Numbered from the stretch's first letter, positions 26,264 through 35,010 are shown. The stretch is DNA of 59,271 nt from 20CM-2-65-7 sp035943355 (GCA_035943355.1 DASZCG010000345.1:1-59271), one strand, 5' to 3'. Made by a program: numbers and translations. The notes: generated from the sequence alone by a model not told the origin.

Positions 26264-27670
26264 ATGAGCCAGACCCGACTGGAACGCGACCCCCTGGGAG
26301 ATCTGCCGGTTCCGGCGGACGCGCTGTGGGGCATTCAAACCGAGCGCGCCCGCCAGAATTTTCCCATTTCCAATCTGCGACCCCTCCCCGCGTTCGTCGA
26401 CGCCTGTATCTGGATCAAGAAGGCCGCCGCGCTGACGCACCGCGAAACGGGGAGACTCGACCAGCAGCGTGCCGATGCCATCATCCGCGCGGCCGACGAG
26501 GTCCTCGCCGGGGGGCATCGCGATCAGTTCGTGGTCGATCCCTATCAGGCCGGGGCCGGCACGTCGCACAACATGAACTGCAACGAGGTGCTCGCGAACC
26601 GCGCCAATGAGCTGCTGGGCGGGAAGCGGGGCGAGTACAAACCGGTGCATCCCAACGATCACGTCAACATGGCTCAGTCCACCAATGACGTGATTCCCAC
26701 CGCGATCCGGCTCGGCGCCTTGGCGCTGCTGCCCGCGCTGACGGAGTCGCTCACGCGTTTGGCCCACGCGTTCCTGGCCAAAGGCAAAGCGTTCGACCGC
26801 ATCGTCAAGTCCGGCCGGACCCACCTTCAGGACGCGACGCCGGTGCGCCTCGGCCAGGAGTTCACGGCGTACGGCCACACCGTCGAGCGCAATAGCGCCC
26901 GCATCACGCGCGCGGCGGACGATCTGCGCGACCTCGGCATCGGCGGCACGGCGGTCGGCACCGGGCTCAACGCCGAGCCCGAGTACCCCGCGTTGATGGT
27001 CAAGCACCTTCAGGCGATGACCAAACAGCAGCTCCGCGCCGGTCAGGATCGCGTGCAGCTGATGCAGTCGATGGGCGACGCTGCAGCGTTCTCGGGCGCC
27101 GTGCGGACGTACGCCGCCGATCTCGGCAAGATCGCCAGCGATCTCCGCCTCATGGTGTCGGGGCCGCGCACCGGGTTCGCGGAGATCGTGTTGCCCGCGG
27201 TGCAGCCAGGATCGAGCATCATGCCGGGCAAGGTGAATCCGTCAATTCCGGAGATGGTCAATCAGGTCTGCTTTCAAGCCCTCGGCAACGACGTCACGGT
27301 GACGACAGCGGCCGAAGCGGGACAACTCGAGCTGAACGTGATGATGCCCGTCATCGCCCACAACCTGTTCTTCTCCGTGATGATTCTCACGAATGCGACT
27401 CGCGTGCTGGCGGAGCGGTGCGTGGAGGGCATCGAGGCCGACGCGGCGCAATGCGCGTATTGGCTCGAGCGGAGCCCGGCACTCGTGACCGCGCTCGCGC
27501 CGAAGATCGGCTATGCGGAGGCCGCCAAGCTGGCCAAGGAAGCCGTCGCCAAGAACGTCACCGTGCGGCAGCTCGTGATGGAGAAGGGCCTGTTGAAAGG
27601 CAAGGAGCTGGATGAAGTACTCGATCTCCGGGCAATGACCGAGCTGGGTGTCCCGGGAGAGCGGAAGTAG
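26264..27670 (+). CDS. aspA: Aspartate ammonia-lyase (fumarase/aspartase superfamily)
   Basis: Homotetrameric lyase, 468 residues, either aspartate to fumarate plus ammonia or malate/fumarate interconversion. The superfamily signature GSSIMPGKVNP is present. The following sequence PEMVNQVCFQALGNDVTVTTAAEAGQLELNVMMPVI matches aspartases (VNQVCF...AAEAGQL.LNVM.PVI) rather than fumarase C (GGASGNFELNV). AGAGTSHNMNCNEVLANRA and the HPNDHVNMAQSTNDV region also fit. I therefore prefer aspartase, with class II fumarase as the alternative. It starts at ATG 26264 with only a weak G-rich site upstream. Confidence 0.82.
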   Translation: MSQTRLERDPLGDLPVPADALWGIQTERARQNFPISNLRPLPAFVDACIWIKKAAALTHRETGRLDQQRADAIIRAADEVLAGGHRDQFVVDPYQAGAGTSHNMNCNEVLANRANELLGGKRGEYKPVHPNDHVNMAQSTNDVIPTAIRLGALALLPALTESLTRLAHAFLAKGKAFDRIVKSGRTHLQDATPVRLGQEFTAYGHTVERNSARITRAADDLRDLGIGGTAVGTGLNAEPEYPALMVKHLQAMTKQQLRAGQDRVQLMQSMGDAAAFSGAVRTYAADLGKIASDLRLMVSGPRTGFAEIVLPAVQPGSSIMPGKVNPSIPEMVNQVCFQALGNDVTVTTAAEAGQLELNVMMPVIAHNLFFSVMILTNATRVLAERCVEGIEADAAQCAYWLERSPALVTALAPKIGYAEAAKLAKEAVAKNVTVRQLVMEKGLLKGKELDEVLDLRAMTELGVPGERK

Positions 27671-27699
27671 CCCACACCTCGAGAGGAGGAAGCGCGCGC

Positions 27700-28116
27700 A
27701 TGAACTGGATTATTGCCGGGCTGATCGCGGGCGTCGTGGCGTACCTCGTCGATTATGTGATGTGGGGAAAAGTCTTCACCAAAGGAATGGAAGGATTCGC
27801 TGAGCAGCTGACGCCGGAGCAGATGAAAGCGTTCATGGGCCCTGCGATGGCGAAGTCCGCCGTGTTGGCGCTCGCGTTCGGTGTGCTGTTCGCCTGGTTC
27901 TATGGCCAGTTCCGCCCCTGTCTCTGGGCGCAACCCGGCGGACCACTCGCGGGCATGGAGTTCGCCACGGTGTTGTGGCTGCCGACCATTTTTCTGTCGA
28001 CGATGGGCGGCAGTGTGTGGTGGACTCGCCTGCGCCCGCTGCATCGCGCCACGGCGTGGTCATGGCTGATTCGCATGAATGCGGCGGGTGTGGCGGTGGG
28101 CCTGCTCATGAAGTGA
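27700..28116 (+). CDS. Small integral membrane protein, unknown function
   Basis: A 138-residue protein with four predicted membrane helices (about 3-22, 50-66, 88-104 and 117-136) and a strong GAGGAGGAAG ribosome binding site. The first helix MNWIIAGLIAGVVAYLVDYVMWGKVFT followed by an amphipathic EQLTPEQMKAFMGP resembles DUF1761-like membrane proteins, though I am not certain. It lies 29 bp downstream of the aspartase gene and may be cotranscribed. Confidence 0.7.
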   Translation: MNWIIAGLIAGVVAYLVDYVMWGKVFTKGMEGFAEQLTPEQMKAFMGPAMAKSAVLALAFGVLFAWFYGQFRPCLWAQPGGPLAGMEFATVLWLPTIFLSTMGGSVWWTRLRPLHRATAWSWLIRMNAAGVAVGLLMK

Positions 28117-28161
28117 CAACAGTCACGGCGGGCGCAGGCGCGATGAGATTACAGATCTCGC

Positions 28162-29172
28162 ATGCGAATTCTGTCGATCCTTCTCATCGCGCTCGCCGCC
28201 GCCCCTCCCGGCAGCGTCGCCGCACAGCGGCGCGCGCGCCTTGGTCCCACTGTCTCATCGATCTCGCTCGAAGACGCATCAGGCAAACACTCCTATAGCT
28301 CGTTCGGCGGCAGCCTCGCGCTGCTGTCAGGCGATGACGGCGAGGTTGGCGTGGGGGTATCGCACTACGACAACCTCTCGAGCAACACCTGCGTCCGCCA
28401 AATGACGTTTGCCGGCGTCGAGTCCAACTACTACCCGGTCGGCTCGAAAGGCCTCGCGCCTTACGCCTCCAGCGCGCTAGGTCTCGCGCGCGTGACGGAC
28501 CAGGACGTGGACTTGCTCGGCATCTGCACGGCCGCGACTCCCAAGAACGAGATCGGCATCGGGTTCGGACTGGGTGTGCGTGTGAACGTCGGTGCGCAGG
28601 CGGTCGCGCTCGTCGAGGGCCGATTCTTCCAGGTGCCGAACAGCGCGATCCAGTCGCTCGAAGTCCGGGCCAACCTGTCCCTGGCATTCGGCAGCCCGCG
28701 TAAGACCGACCTGCTCAATGGCACGTTGGGGCCGACCGTCAGCATCCTGCCGCGCCTGAGTGGACCGATGGAAGGACGCGCGCCGGCGGTGGGCGTGAGG
28801 TTCCGGCGCAATACCAAGAAGAGCGGCGTCTTGGGCCTCCAGATCGATTATGCGCCGCTCCGCGTGATTGACTGCTCCAGCGACTGCGAGCCGAACGCGA
28901 TCCTGTTTGCGCCGGGGTACGAGCCGTCCTTGCACACCGCCTGGGGCCGCATGTATGTCAACCTGGGATTGCTGCTCGCCGGCTTCCCCTCAACCGGTCC
29001 CGATCGCGGCATGGCGGAGGGCGCTCACGGCGGACTCGGTGCGGACATTTTTAGCGGCTCGTCGATCATGTGGAACGTGAACGGGCGTGCGCTGTGGATG
29101 CAGCGGAACACGGGAGAGAACGTGTTCCTCTTGCAGGTGGGACTGAGCGCCAGCCCACAGTTGCGCCGCTAG
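28162..29172 (+). CDS. Secreted beta-rich protein, possibly outer-membrane beta-barrel
   Basis: A 336-residue protein with a cleavable signal peptide (about 1-21, ending AAPPGSVAAQ). The mature part has alternating strand-like segments with Gly/aromatic ends (FGGSLALLSGDDGEVGVGVSHYDN, IGFGLGVRVNVGAQAVALVEGRF), compatible with an outer-membrane barrel of unknown role. The C-terminus QVGLSASPQLRR lacks the classical terminal aromatic. A 5-bp inverted repeat (GAGAT-tacag-ATCTC, 28145-28159) lies just before the ATG and there is no Shine-Dalgarno site. Confidence 0.68.
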   Translation: MRILSILLIALAAAPPGSVAAQRRARLGPTVSSISLEDASGKHSYSSFGGSLALLSGDDGEVGVGVSHYDNLSSNTCVRQMTFAGVESNYYPVGSKGLAPYASSALGLARVTDQDVDLLGICTAATPKNEIGIGFGLGVRVNVGAQAVALVEGRFFQVPNSAIQSLEVRANLSLAFGSPRKTDLLNGTLGPTVSILPRLSGPMEGRAPAVGVRFRRNTKKSGVLGLQIDYAPLRVIDCSSDCEPNAILFAPGYEPSLHTAWGRMYVNLGLLLAGFPSTGPDRGMAEGAHGGLGADIFSGSSIMWNVNGRALWMQRNTGENVFLLQVGLSASPQLRR

Positions 29173-29175
29173 CCA

Positions 29176-29204
29176 TTGAATCCCGATAACGGCTCTCGCA
29201 TATT
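29176..29204 (+). promoter_or_regulatory. Promoter of the Rrf2 regulator gene
   Basis: TTGAAT (29176-29181) and CATATT (29199-29204) are separated by exactly 17 nt, close to the sigma-70 consensus. Only six C residues separate the -10 box from ATG 29211, so transcription should start at or next to the start codon (leaderless). It is the best-formed example of this arrangement in the window. Confidence 0.65.
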
Positions 29205-29210
29205 CCCCCC

Positions 29211-29663
29211 ATGCGTGTTACCACCTGGGCGGAATACGGATTAATCGTCTCCAGCCATCTCGCCAAGCGCGCGGGGCAGGGACCGGTCGCTGCCCGTGAG
29301 CTCTCCGAGCAGGAGCGCCTCCCCCACGATTATGTCGAGCAGATTCTGCTGCGCCTGCGGCGCGCCGGTCTGGTCGATTCCGTCCGTGGCGCGCGTGGCG
29401 GCTACCTGCTGGCCCGCGCGCCGCAGGCCATCAGCGTCAAGGACGTCATCGAGGCGTCGGAGCACGTGACCTTCGAAGTGAACTGCGACCTGCACCGGGT
29501 CGACGCTGAGCGCTGCGATCCCGCGACGGCGTGCAGCATTCGCCCCGTGTGGCGCCTGCTGGAGCGGCGCATCAACGAGGTGCTCGCCGGCATCACGCTC
29601 GCCGATCTGCAGCTTGCCGAGCCGCAGGTGTACCAAATCGCCGGGGTTGGCTCAGGGAACTGA
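29211..29663 (+). CDS. Rrf2-family Fe-S transcription regulator
   Basis: Winged-helix regulator of 150 residues. The Rrf2 helix-turn-helix and wing are visible (ELSEQERLPHDYVEQILLRLRRAGLVDSVRGARGGYLLAR). Three cysteines at 92, 102 and 108 (NCDLHRVDAERCDPATAC) are in the position of the Fe-S ligands of IscR-type members, although the spacing C-x9-C-x5-C differs from IscR. It probably senses Fe-S or sulfur status. The MoeB-rhodanese gene begins 2 nt after its stop, pointing to sulfur transfer as a target. Confidence 0.9.
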   Translation: MRVTTWAEYGLIVSSHLAKRAGQGPVAARELSEQERLPHDYVEQILLRLRRAGLVDSVRGARGGYLLARAPQAISVKDVIEASEHVTFEVNCDLHRVDAERCDPATACSIRPVWRLLERRINEVLAGITLADLQLAEPQVYQIAGVGSGN

Positions 29664-29665
29664 CG

Positions 29666-30802
29666 ATGCTGGCCCACGAGGAGCTGCTGCGGTACTCGCG
29701 GCACCTCACACTCCCCCAGGTAGGTCTCGCAGGCCAATCGAAGCTGCGCTCGGCGCGCGTTCTGCTCATCGGTGCGGGAGGTCTCGGATCACCCGCGGGA
29801 TTGTACCTCGCCGCAGCAGGCGTCGGCACCCTCGGCATCGTCGATTTCGACATCGTCGACCGCAGTAACCTGCAGCGCCAGATTCTGCACGGCACCTCGG
29901 GCATCGGAACCGCGAAAACCGAGTCCGCGCGCGAGCGGCTGCGCGACGTCAATCCGCATGTGGTAGTCGAGCCCTTCTCCGAACGGCTCACATCGGCGAA
30001 CGCGCTCGACGTGATCCGCCGCTTCGACATTGTCGTCGACGGGTCGGACAACTTCCCCACACGCTATCTGGTCAACGATGCCTGCGTACTGCTTGGCAAG
30101 CCCGACGTGTTCGGGTCGGTGTTTCAGTTCGACGGGCAGGTTGCGGTTTTCGACGCGCGGCGCGGTCCGTGCTATCGCTGCCTGTTCGCCGACCCGCCCC
30201 CTCCCGATCTCGTTCCGTCGTGCGCTGAAGGCGGCGTGCTCGGCGTCTTGCCCGGCATCATCGGATCGCTGCAGGCACTCGAAGCGATCAAGCTGATCGT
30301 CGGCTTCGGTGAGTCGCTGATCGGCCGGCTGCTGCTGTTCGACGGGCGTCGCATGCAGTTCCGCGAGCTCGTGCTCGCGAAGGATCGCGACTGTCCGGTG
30401 TGTGGGGAGAATCCGACGGTCACGACGCTGATCGACTATGAAGCGTTCTGCGGGATGCGGGATACGGAAAGCGGGATCCGTAATGGTGGTGAGATCAGTC
30501 CCCAGGAGCTATACCGCGAACGCGGGCGGAAGCCGAATCTGATGCTGCTCGATGTGCGGGAGCCACGCGAGGCGGACATCGCGCGCATCGATGGCGCTCG
30601 CTACATCCCGCTGCGCGAATTGCCGGGACGCCTCTCCGAGCTCCCCGGGCACGGGGAGATCGTCACCGTCTGTCATCACGGCCAGCGCTCGCAGAAGGCT
30701 CGTGAGATTCTCAGCGGCGCTGGGTTTGAGAAGGTGAGAAGCTTGGCTGGTGGGATCGACGCTTGGTCTCGGGAGATCGACGCCAAAGTTCCGAGGTACT
30801 AG
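29666..30802 (+). CDS. MoeB/ThiF-type adenylyltransferase fused to a rhodanese domain
   Basis: E1-like enzyme that adenylates the C-terminus of a sulfur-carrier protein (MoaD/ThiS type) and passes sulfur with its own rhodanese domain; 378 residues. The adenylation domain has LLIGAGGLGSPAGLYLAAAGVG, DFDIVDRSNLQRQ and VVDGSDNFPTRYLVND; zinc cysteine pairs are CYRC and CPVC. The rhodanese part (about 270-378) has active-site CHHGQRS with Cys336. ATG 29666 follows the Rrf2 gene closely. Domain order matches MoeBR/MoeZ. Its stop codon lies against the 3' end of tRNA-Leu on the other strand. Confidence 0.92.
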   Translation: MLAHEELLRYSRHLTLPQVGLAGQSKLRSARVLLIGAGGLGSPAGLYLAAAGVGTLGIVDFDIVDRSNLQRQILHGTSGIGTAKTESARERLRDVNPHVVVEPFSERLTSANALDVIRRFDIVVDGSDNFPTRYLVNDACVLLGKPDVFGSVFQFDGQVAVFDARRGPCYRCLFADPPPPDLVPSCAEGGVLGVLPGIIGSLQALEAIKLIVGFGESLIGRLLLFDGRRMQFRELVLAKDRDCPVCGENPTVTTLIDYEAFCGMRDTESGIRNGGEISPQELYRERGRKPNLMLLDVREPREADIARIDGARYIPLRELPGRLSELPGHGEIVTVCHHGQRSQKAREILSGAGFEKVRSLAGGIDAWSREIDAKVPRY

Positions 30803-30886
30803 TGCCGAAGGGGGGACTCGAACCCCCACGGGCTTGCGCCCACTGGCTCCTGAAGCCAGCGCGTCTACCAGTTCCACCACTTCGGC
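30803..30886 (-). tRNA. tRNA-Leu (anticodon CAG)
   Basis: An 84-nt cloverleaf with a long variable arm. Acceptor stem GCCGAAG/CTTCGGC with discriminator A, D-arm containing GGTAGACGCG, anticodon stem CTGGC/GCCAG around loop TTCAGGA (anticodon CAG, reads CUG), class II variable arm GTGGGCGCAAGCCC and T-arm GGGGG-TTCGAGT-CCCCC. The CCA end is not encoded. It ends one base after the moeB-rhodanese stop codon. Confidence 0.97.
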
Positions 30887-30906
30887 GTCGATTTTTGAGG
30901 AACGGC

Positions 30907-30936
30907 AATCTAGATCGTTGTATAAGCCCAAGTCAA
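30907..30936 (-). promoter_or_regulatory. Promoter of tRNA-Leu
   Basis: On the minus strand TTGACT (30936-30931) and TAGATT (30912-30907) are 18 nt apart, a near-consensus sigma-70 promoter placed about 20 nt before the mature tRNA 5' end. The same short region precedes smpB on the other strand. Confidence 0.65.
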
Positions 30937-30957
30937 TGCGTATCTTGCCCCAATACT

Positions 30958-31413
30958 GTGGAAAAAATCTCGATCGCCAGGAATCCGCGGGCGCGGCACG
31001 ACTACCATCTCCTGGAAACGTGGGAGGCGGGACTCGTGCTGACAGGAACGGAAGTGAAGTCGCTGCGCGACCGCAAAGCCAGTCTCAACGAAGCCTATGC
31101 GCACGTGCGGAACGGCGAGGTCTGGCTGGAGGGCATGACCATCTCGCACTACGGACCGGGCAGCTACAACAATCCACCGCCGGCGCGGTCCCGGAAGTTG
31201 CTGCTTCACAAGCGCGAGATCCGCAAACTGTTGGGCGCGACTACCCAGAAAGGCCTCACCGTCGTACCGCTGGAGATCTACTTCAAGGACGGGCTCGCCA
31301 AGGTTGCCATCGCGCTCGCCAAAGCGAAGAAGGCGCACGACAAGCGGGAAGATCTGAAGCGCCGCGTGGCCGAGCGGGAGATGGCACGCGTTGTGAAGGG
31401 GAGACGGGCGTGA
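30958..31413 (+). CDS. smpB: SsrA-binding protein SmpB
   Basis: The 151-residue tmRNA partner that loads SsrA RNA on stalled ribosomes. Typical features are ISIARNPRARHDYHLLETWEAGLVLTGTEVKSLRDRKASLNEAYA, then LLLHKREIRKL, and a basic C-terminal tail with KAKKAHDKREDLKRR. It starts at GTG 30958 since the conserved N-terminus begins there; longer in-frame extension runs through the tRNA gene and is not coding. The tmRNA gene itself is not in the window. GTGA overlap with the amidase gene. Confidence 0.95.
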   Translation: MEKISIARNPRARHDYHLLETWEAGLVLTGTEVKSLRDRKASLNEAYAHVRNGEVWLEGMTISHYGPGSYNNPPPARSRKLLLHKREIRKLLGATTQKGLTVVPLEIYFKDGLAKVAIALAKAKKAHDKREDLKRRVAEREMARVVKGRRA

Positions 31414-32663
31414 ACGTCTTCCTTCTTATTGCTCTGCTGCTGCCGCAACAGGTCCTGATCGCGACGCCTCGCGGTCAGGCCAGCATACCCGTGACGAACG
31501 AGCGGGGTAGTGCCGCCGTCGCCGCCGTGCTGCTGTCGCAGCCGCTCGGCCTGGCCATATCGCTGGATGGCTCCACGATCCGCGCGACCTTGGGGGCGGG
31601 CGACAGCTCGTTCGAGTTCGATCTCGGCTCGCCCTTCGTTCGCTACGTCGGCACCGCATACCCGATGGTTGGCGCTCCGTACGTGGCGCGCGACACGCTG
31701 TTCCTGCCGCTGCATTGGCTGGTCGATTACGTGCCACACCTGCTCGCCGGACGCTACCGCTGGAATCCCTGGCTCGGGCGGCTGGATGAGTTGATCGGCA
31801 CGACACCGGCGCACGTCGTCGCGGGCCCCCCCCCTTCGACCCCCGCAGCCCCCGCGGTCGCCGCACCGGCGATTGCGTCACTGGGCGTGCCGGGTGGGAG
31901 CGCCCCCGCTGCTCCGAATCCCGTCACGGGCCTGCGGTTGCCGCACACGATCGTCGTCGATCCGGGGCACGGCGGCGTCGATCCCGGCAACCCGGGCATG
32001 TATTTCCCGCACGGCCTCACGGAAAAGGACATCACGCTCGGCGTTGGGCGACTGCTCAGGGCCGAGCTGCTGCGGCGCGGTCTGAACGTCGTGCTGACGC
32101 GCGCGACCGATACGCTGATCGATCTCGCCAATCGTCCGCTCTTCTGTCGTACCGACTGCGATCTCTTCGTGAGCATTCACGTGAATGCGATGCCGGCCGG
32201 CAAACGCCAAACCCAGGTGAACGGGGTGGAGACGTACTTCCTGTCGGACGCCAAGACCGAAGATCAGAAGCGCGTGGCGCAGATGGAAAACGACGCCCTC
32301 CGGTTCGAGACGACGGCGACCATGGAGGGGCCGCTCGCCTATATCCTGCGTGATCTCCAGTTGAACGAGTATCTGCGCGAATCTGCTCGGCTCGCGGAGC
32401 TCGTGCAGGGGAAGGTCTCCGGGATTCATCCCGGCGAGGATCGGGGCGTGCAGCAGGGCCCGTTCATGGTTCTCGCGGCGGCGCGCCGGCCGGCGATTCT
32501 CGTCGAGACCGGCTTCGCGACGAATCGCGACGACGGGGCGTTCCTCGCGTCGGCGTCGGGGCAGCACAAGATCGCGACCGCGATCGCCGACGGCATCGTC
32601 ACCTACCTCCTCGAGTTCGAACGCAAGCTCGCCGTGGGCAACGGCGGCGGACAGGCCCGATGA
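31410..32663 (+). CDS. N-acetylmuramoyl-L-alanine amidase (Amidase_3)
   Basis: Exported zinc amidase that cleaves the MurNAc-L-Ala bond. The 417 residues comprise a signal-like N-terminus, an AMIN-like or copper-amine-oxidase-like beta domain (about 20-135), a Pro/Ala-rich linker (about 137-170) and an Amidase_3 domain. Zinc and catalytic residues are visible in VVDPGHGGVDPG (His), LTEKDITLGV (Glu), VSIHVNA (His) and ILVETGF (Glu). GTG start overlapping smpB. It may act in septal splitting or wall recycling, linking to the genes at 1-4045. Confidence 0.92.
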   Translation: MNVFLLIALLLPQQVLIATPRGQASIPVTNERGSAAVAAVLLSQPLGLAISLDGSTIRATLGAGDSSFEFDLGSPFVRYVGTAYPMVGAPYVARDTLFLPLHWLVDYVPHLLAGRYRWNPWLGRLDELIGTTPAHVVAGPPPSTPAAPAVAAPAIASLGVPGGSAPAAPNPVTGLRLPHTIVVDPGHGGVDPGNPGMYFPHGLTEKDITLGVGRLLRAELLRRGLNVVLTRATDTLIDLANRPLFCRTDCDLFVSIHVNAMPAGKRQTQVNGVETYFLSDAKTEDQKRVAQMENDALRFETTATMEGPLAYILRDLQLNEYLRESARLAELVQGKVSGIHPGEDRGVQQGPFMVLAAARRPAILVETGFATNRDDGAFLASASGQHKIATAIADGIVTYLLEFERKLAVGNGGGQAR

Positions 32664-34174
32664 TCCCCCGGCGCGGGCTCCTTGCGGTGGCTGCTCTGCT
32701 CGCGGTGTGCGGAGTCGCGGGCTGCGCCTACTACAACGCGATGTGGTCAGCCGAGCAGTACGCGAAGGGCGCGCGGAAGGCGGAGGCGCAAGGTCAGGAA
32801 TCGGAAGCCCGCTCACAGTGGGCCCAGGCCGCGGCCAAGGCGGAAGCCGTTGTCATCAAGCACCCTAAGAGTCGCTGGGTGGACGATGCGTTGGTGTTGG
32901 AGGCGGAGGGACTGGCGCGGTCGGGCTCGTGTGCCGACGCGATAGATGTCATCGCGCGAGCCCGCCCGGTGGCGAAGGACGTGGCGTTGCGCGAACGGCT
33001 CGCTCTCGCCGATGCGCAATGCGCGCTGGCGGCCGGTCGTCCGGTCCAGGCGCACGCGGCTCTCGACGAGGTCCTGAAGTCCAGGGATCGGGCGCGCCGG
33101 TCCCGGGCCGCATACTTCGCGGGTCAGGCCGCTGTGCTGCGGCTGGACTACGGCGCCGCGGTGGAGCATTTGCAACGCTCGCATGAACCCGCCGCGCGCC
33201 CGGTGCTCGCGCACGCGCTGCTCGCGACCGGTCGCGCCGCTGAAGCGGCGGCGGTGGTCGATACGATCGGCGGTGATCCGACCTTCGAGGTGGAGCGAGC
33301 CGATCTGCTCGCCCAGCTCGCGGCCGTCGGCGGTCCGGCAATGGCATCCGCGACGCTCGACCGGTTACTCACGCACGCGCGCATTCCATTTGCCGAGCAG
33401 GGGCGATTGCTCATTGCCGATGGTGACCGGCGCGCTGCCCAGGGTGACTACCAGCCCGCGGACGCGCGCTATCGCCGCGCCATTGCGGTTACGGACCCCG
33501 TATCAAGCGAAGCCGGCGTGGCCCGAGTACGAGTACAGCGCCTGCTCGTCGTGCAGGCGACTCAGCGCAGTGACCTCACGCCGGTGATTGCGGAGCTCAC
33601 AGATCTCGCGCGGGTGGAGACGGGGACTACCGACGCCAAGCATCTGCTCGATCTCGTGAATCAAACAACCACAGCTCCTCCGAGCGCGGGAGCGCGTTTT
33701 CGCATCGCCGAAATCGCGCGGGATTCGCTCGGCGCGCCGGCGCTGGCCGGTCAGCTGTTTCTCGATGTGGCGGCGAGCGATACCGGGTCCTTATACGCGG
33801 CCAAAGCGCTCGTGGCCGCCATCCCGCTGCTCCCGGATCGTCACGACTCTATCGCCACGGTTCTCGACACGCGCTATGCCGCGTCCCCTTACACGCGGGC
33901 GTATCACGGTGAGCCCAGCGTCACGTATGCCGCGGCCGAAGACTCGCTCGCCCGCGAGTTAGGCGTGGCCATGGCGAGCGCCACGACGGTGAGGTCTTCC
34001 GGAGCGCGCTTCGCGATTCCCGTTCCCGGCACGCGCGGCCCGCGGCTCGACGAACCGGCGGTCCAACCAGCGGCACATGCGGCGCGCCCGCCCGGTACGC
34101 CTCCCCGTCCTGGCGCTCGCCCCACGCCTGCGAACACCCAACGCGACCGGCCAGCAGCGCCGGAGCGCCCGTGA
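32660..34174 (+). CDS. TPR-like lipoprotein of unknown function
   Basis: A 504-residue lipoprotein (lipobox VAGC, Cys22) made largely of helical tetratricopeptide-like repeats rich in Ala and Arg, with a Pro/Ala-rich disordered tail after about residue 460. The segment just after the lipid Cys, AYYNAMWSAEQYAKGARKAEAQG, resembles the N-termini of BamD-like and tetratricopeptide gliding/secretion lipoproteins. It follows the amidase by ATGA coupling and precedes pyrD by GTGA coupling. Probably periplasmic, bound to the outer membrane; a scaffold role is only inferred. Confidence 0.75.
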   Translation: MIPRRGLLAVAALLAVCGVAGCAYYNAMWSAEQYAKGARKAEAQGQESEARSQWAQAAAKAEAVVIKHPKSRWVDDALVLEAEGLARSGSCADAIDVIARARPVAKDVALRERLALADAQCALAAGRPVQAHAALDEVLKSRDRARRSRAAYFAGQAAVLRLDYGAAVEHLQRSHEPAARPVLAHALLATGRAAEAAAVVDTIGGDPTFEVERADLLAQLAAVGGPAMASATLDRLLTHARIPFAEQGRLLIADGDRRAAQGDYQPADARYRRAIAVTDPVSSEAGVARVRVQRLLVVQATQRSDLTPVIAELTDLARVETGTTDAKHLLDLVNQTTTAPPSAGARFRIAEIARDSLGAPALAGQLFLDVAASDTGSLYAAKALVAAIPLLPDRHDSIATVLDTRYAASPYTRAYHGEPSVTYAAAEDSLARELGVAMASATTVRSSGARFAIPVPGTRGPRLDEPAVQPAAHAARPPGTPPRPGARPTPANTQRDRPAAPERP

Positions 34175-35010
34175 GCGCGGTCGAACTTTTCGGAACCACC
34201 TTCCAAAATCCGATTCTTCTCGCCGCTGGAACCGCCGGCTTTGGGCGGGAGCTGGACGATGTCATAGATCTCGATTTGCTGGGTGGCATCGTCACGAAGG
34301 CGGTGACCCCGGAGCCGCGCCAGGGTCATCCCGCATTGCGCGTCGCCGAATTCCGCGGCGGGATGTTGAATGCGGTGGGGCTCGCGAATCCCGGCGTCGA
34401 GGCGGTCGCGGAGCGCGAGCTGCCATGGCTCGCCCAGCGGTTGCGGCGCGCGCGGATCATCGTGAATGTCGCCGGAGCCACCATTGACGACTACATCCGG
34501 GTGATCGACCGGCTCACCCCCCTCGAGGCAATCACCGCTTTCGAGATCAACGCTTCCTGTCCCAACACCAATGCCGGTGGCCTCGAATTCGGCTCCGAGC
34601 CGGTCGGACTGGCCGAGCTGGTGCGCTCCTGTCGCCGCGTCTCGACCCGGCCACTCACCGTCAAGCTGTCGCCGGTGCTTCCCGATATTCCCGCGATGGC
34701 GCGCGTGGCCCAGGAGGAAGGCGCCGCAGCGGTCACACTCGTCAACACGATGCCCGGATTGCTCGACCGGCGGTTGGGAAACGGCAGCGGGGGGTTGAGC
34801 GGTCCCGCGCTGCTGCCCATCGGTGTGCTGGCGACGCGCCGGGTGCGCGAGCGTGTGGGCATGCCGGTCATTGGCGTTGGCGGAGTACGGACTGCAGCGG
34901 ATGCGCGCGAGTACCTCGCGGCCGGCGCGTCGCTCGTCGCCATCGGCACGGCAGCACTGGCCGATCCACGTGTGCCGGTACGCATTGCGCGGGAGCTATC
35001 CCATGCCTGA
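34171..35010 (+). CDS. pyrD: Dihydroorotate dehydrogenase, class 1B catalytic subunit
   Basis: FMN enzyme oxidising dihydroorotate to orotate in pyrimidine synthesis; 279 residues. It shows FGTTFQNPILLAAGTAGFG, NAVGLANPG, the catalytic-Cys motif EINASCPNT (Cys130), and phosphate-binding GVGGVRTAADAREYLAAGASLVAIGTA. Catalytic cysteine and length indicate class 1 rather than the membrane-bound class 2. PyrK is not next to it. GTG start in GTGA with the preceding gene; pyrF overlaps its end by 8 bp, so the two act in one operon. Confidence 0.93.
   Translation: MSAVELFGTTFQNPILLAAGTAGFGRELDDVIDLDLLGGIVTKAVTPEPRQGHPALRVAEFRGGMLNAVGLANPGVEAVAERELPWLAQRLRRARIIVNVAGATIDDYIRVIDRLTPLEAITAFEINASCPNTNAGGLEFGSEPVGLAELVRSCRRVSTRPLTVKLSPVLPDIPAMARVAQEEGAAAVTLVNTMPGLLDRRLGNGSGGLSGPALLPIGVLATRRVRERVGMPVIGVGGVRTAADAREYLAAGASLVAIGTAALADPRVPVRIARELSHA

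Noticed and set aside
28145..28159. GAGAT-tacag-ATCTC inverted repeat before the beta-rich secreted protein as an operator
   Set aside because: Five-base arms are too short to distinguish from chance; noted only in the gene entry.
30763..30957. Extended N-terminus of SmpB through the tRNA region
   Set aside because: The frame is open only because it crosses the tRNA gene; the conserved SmpB start is at 30958.
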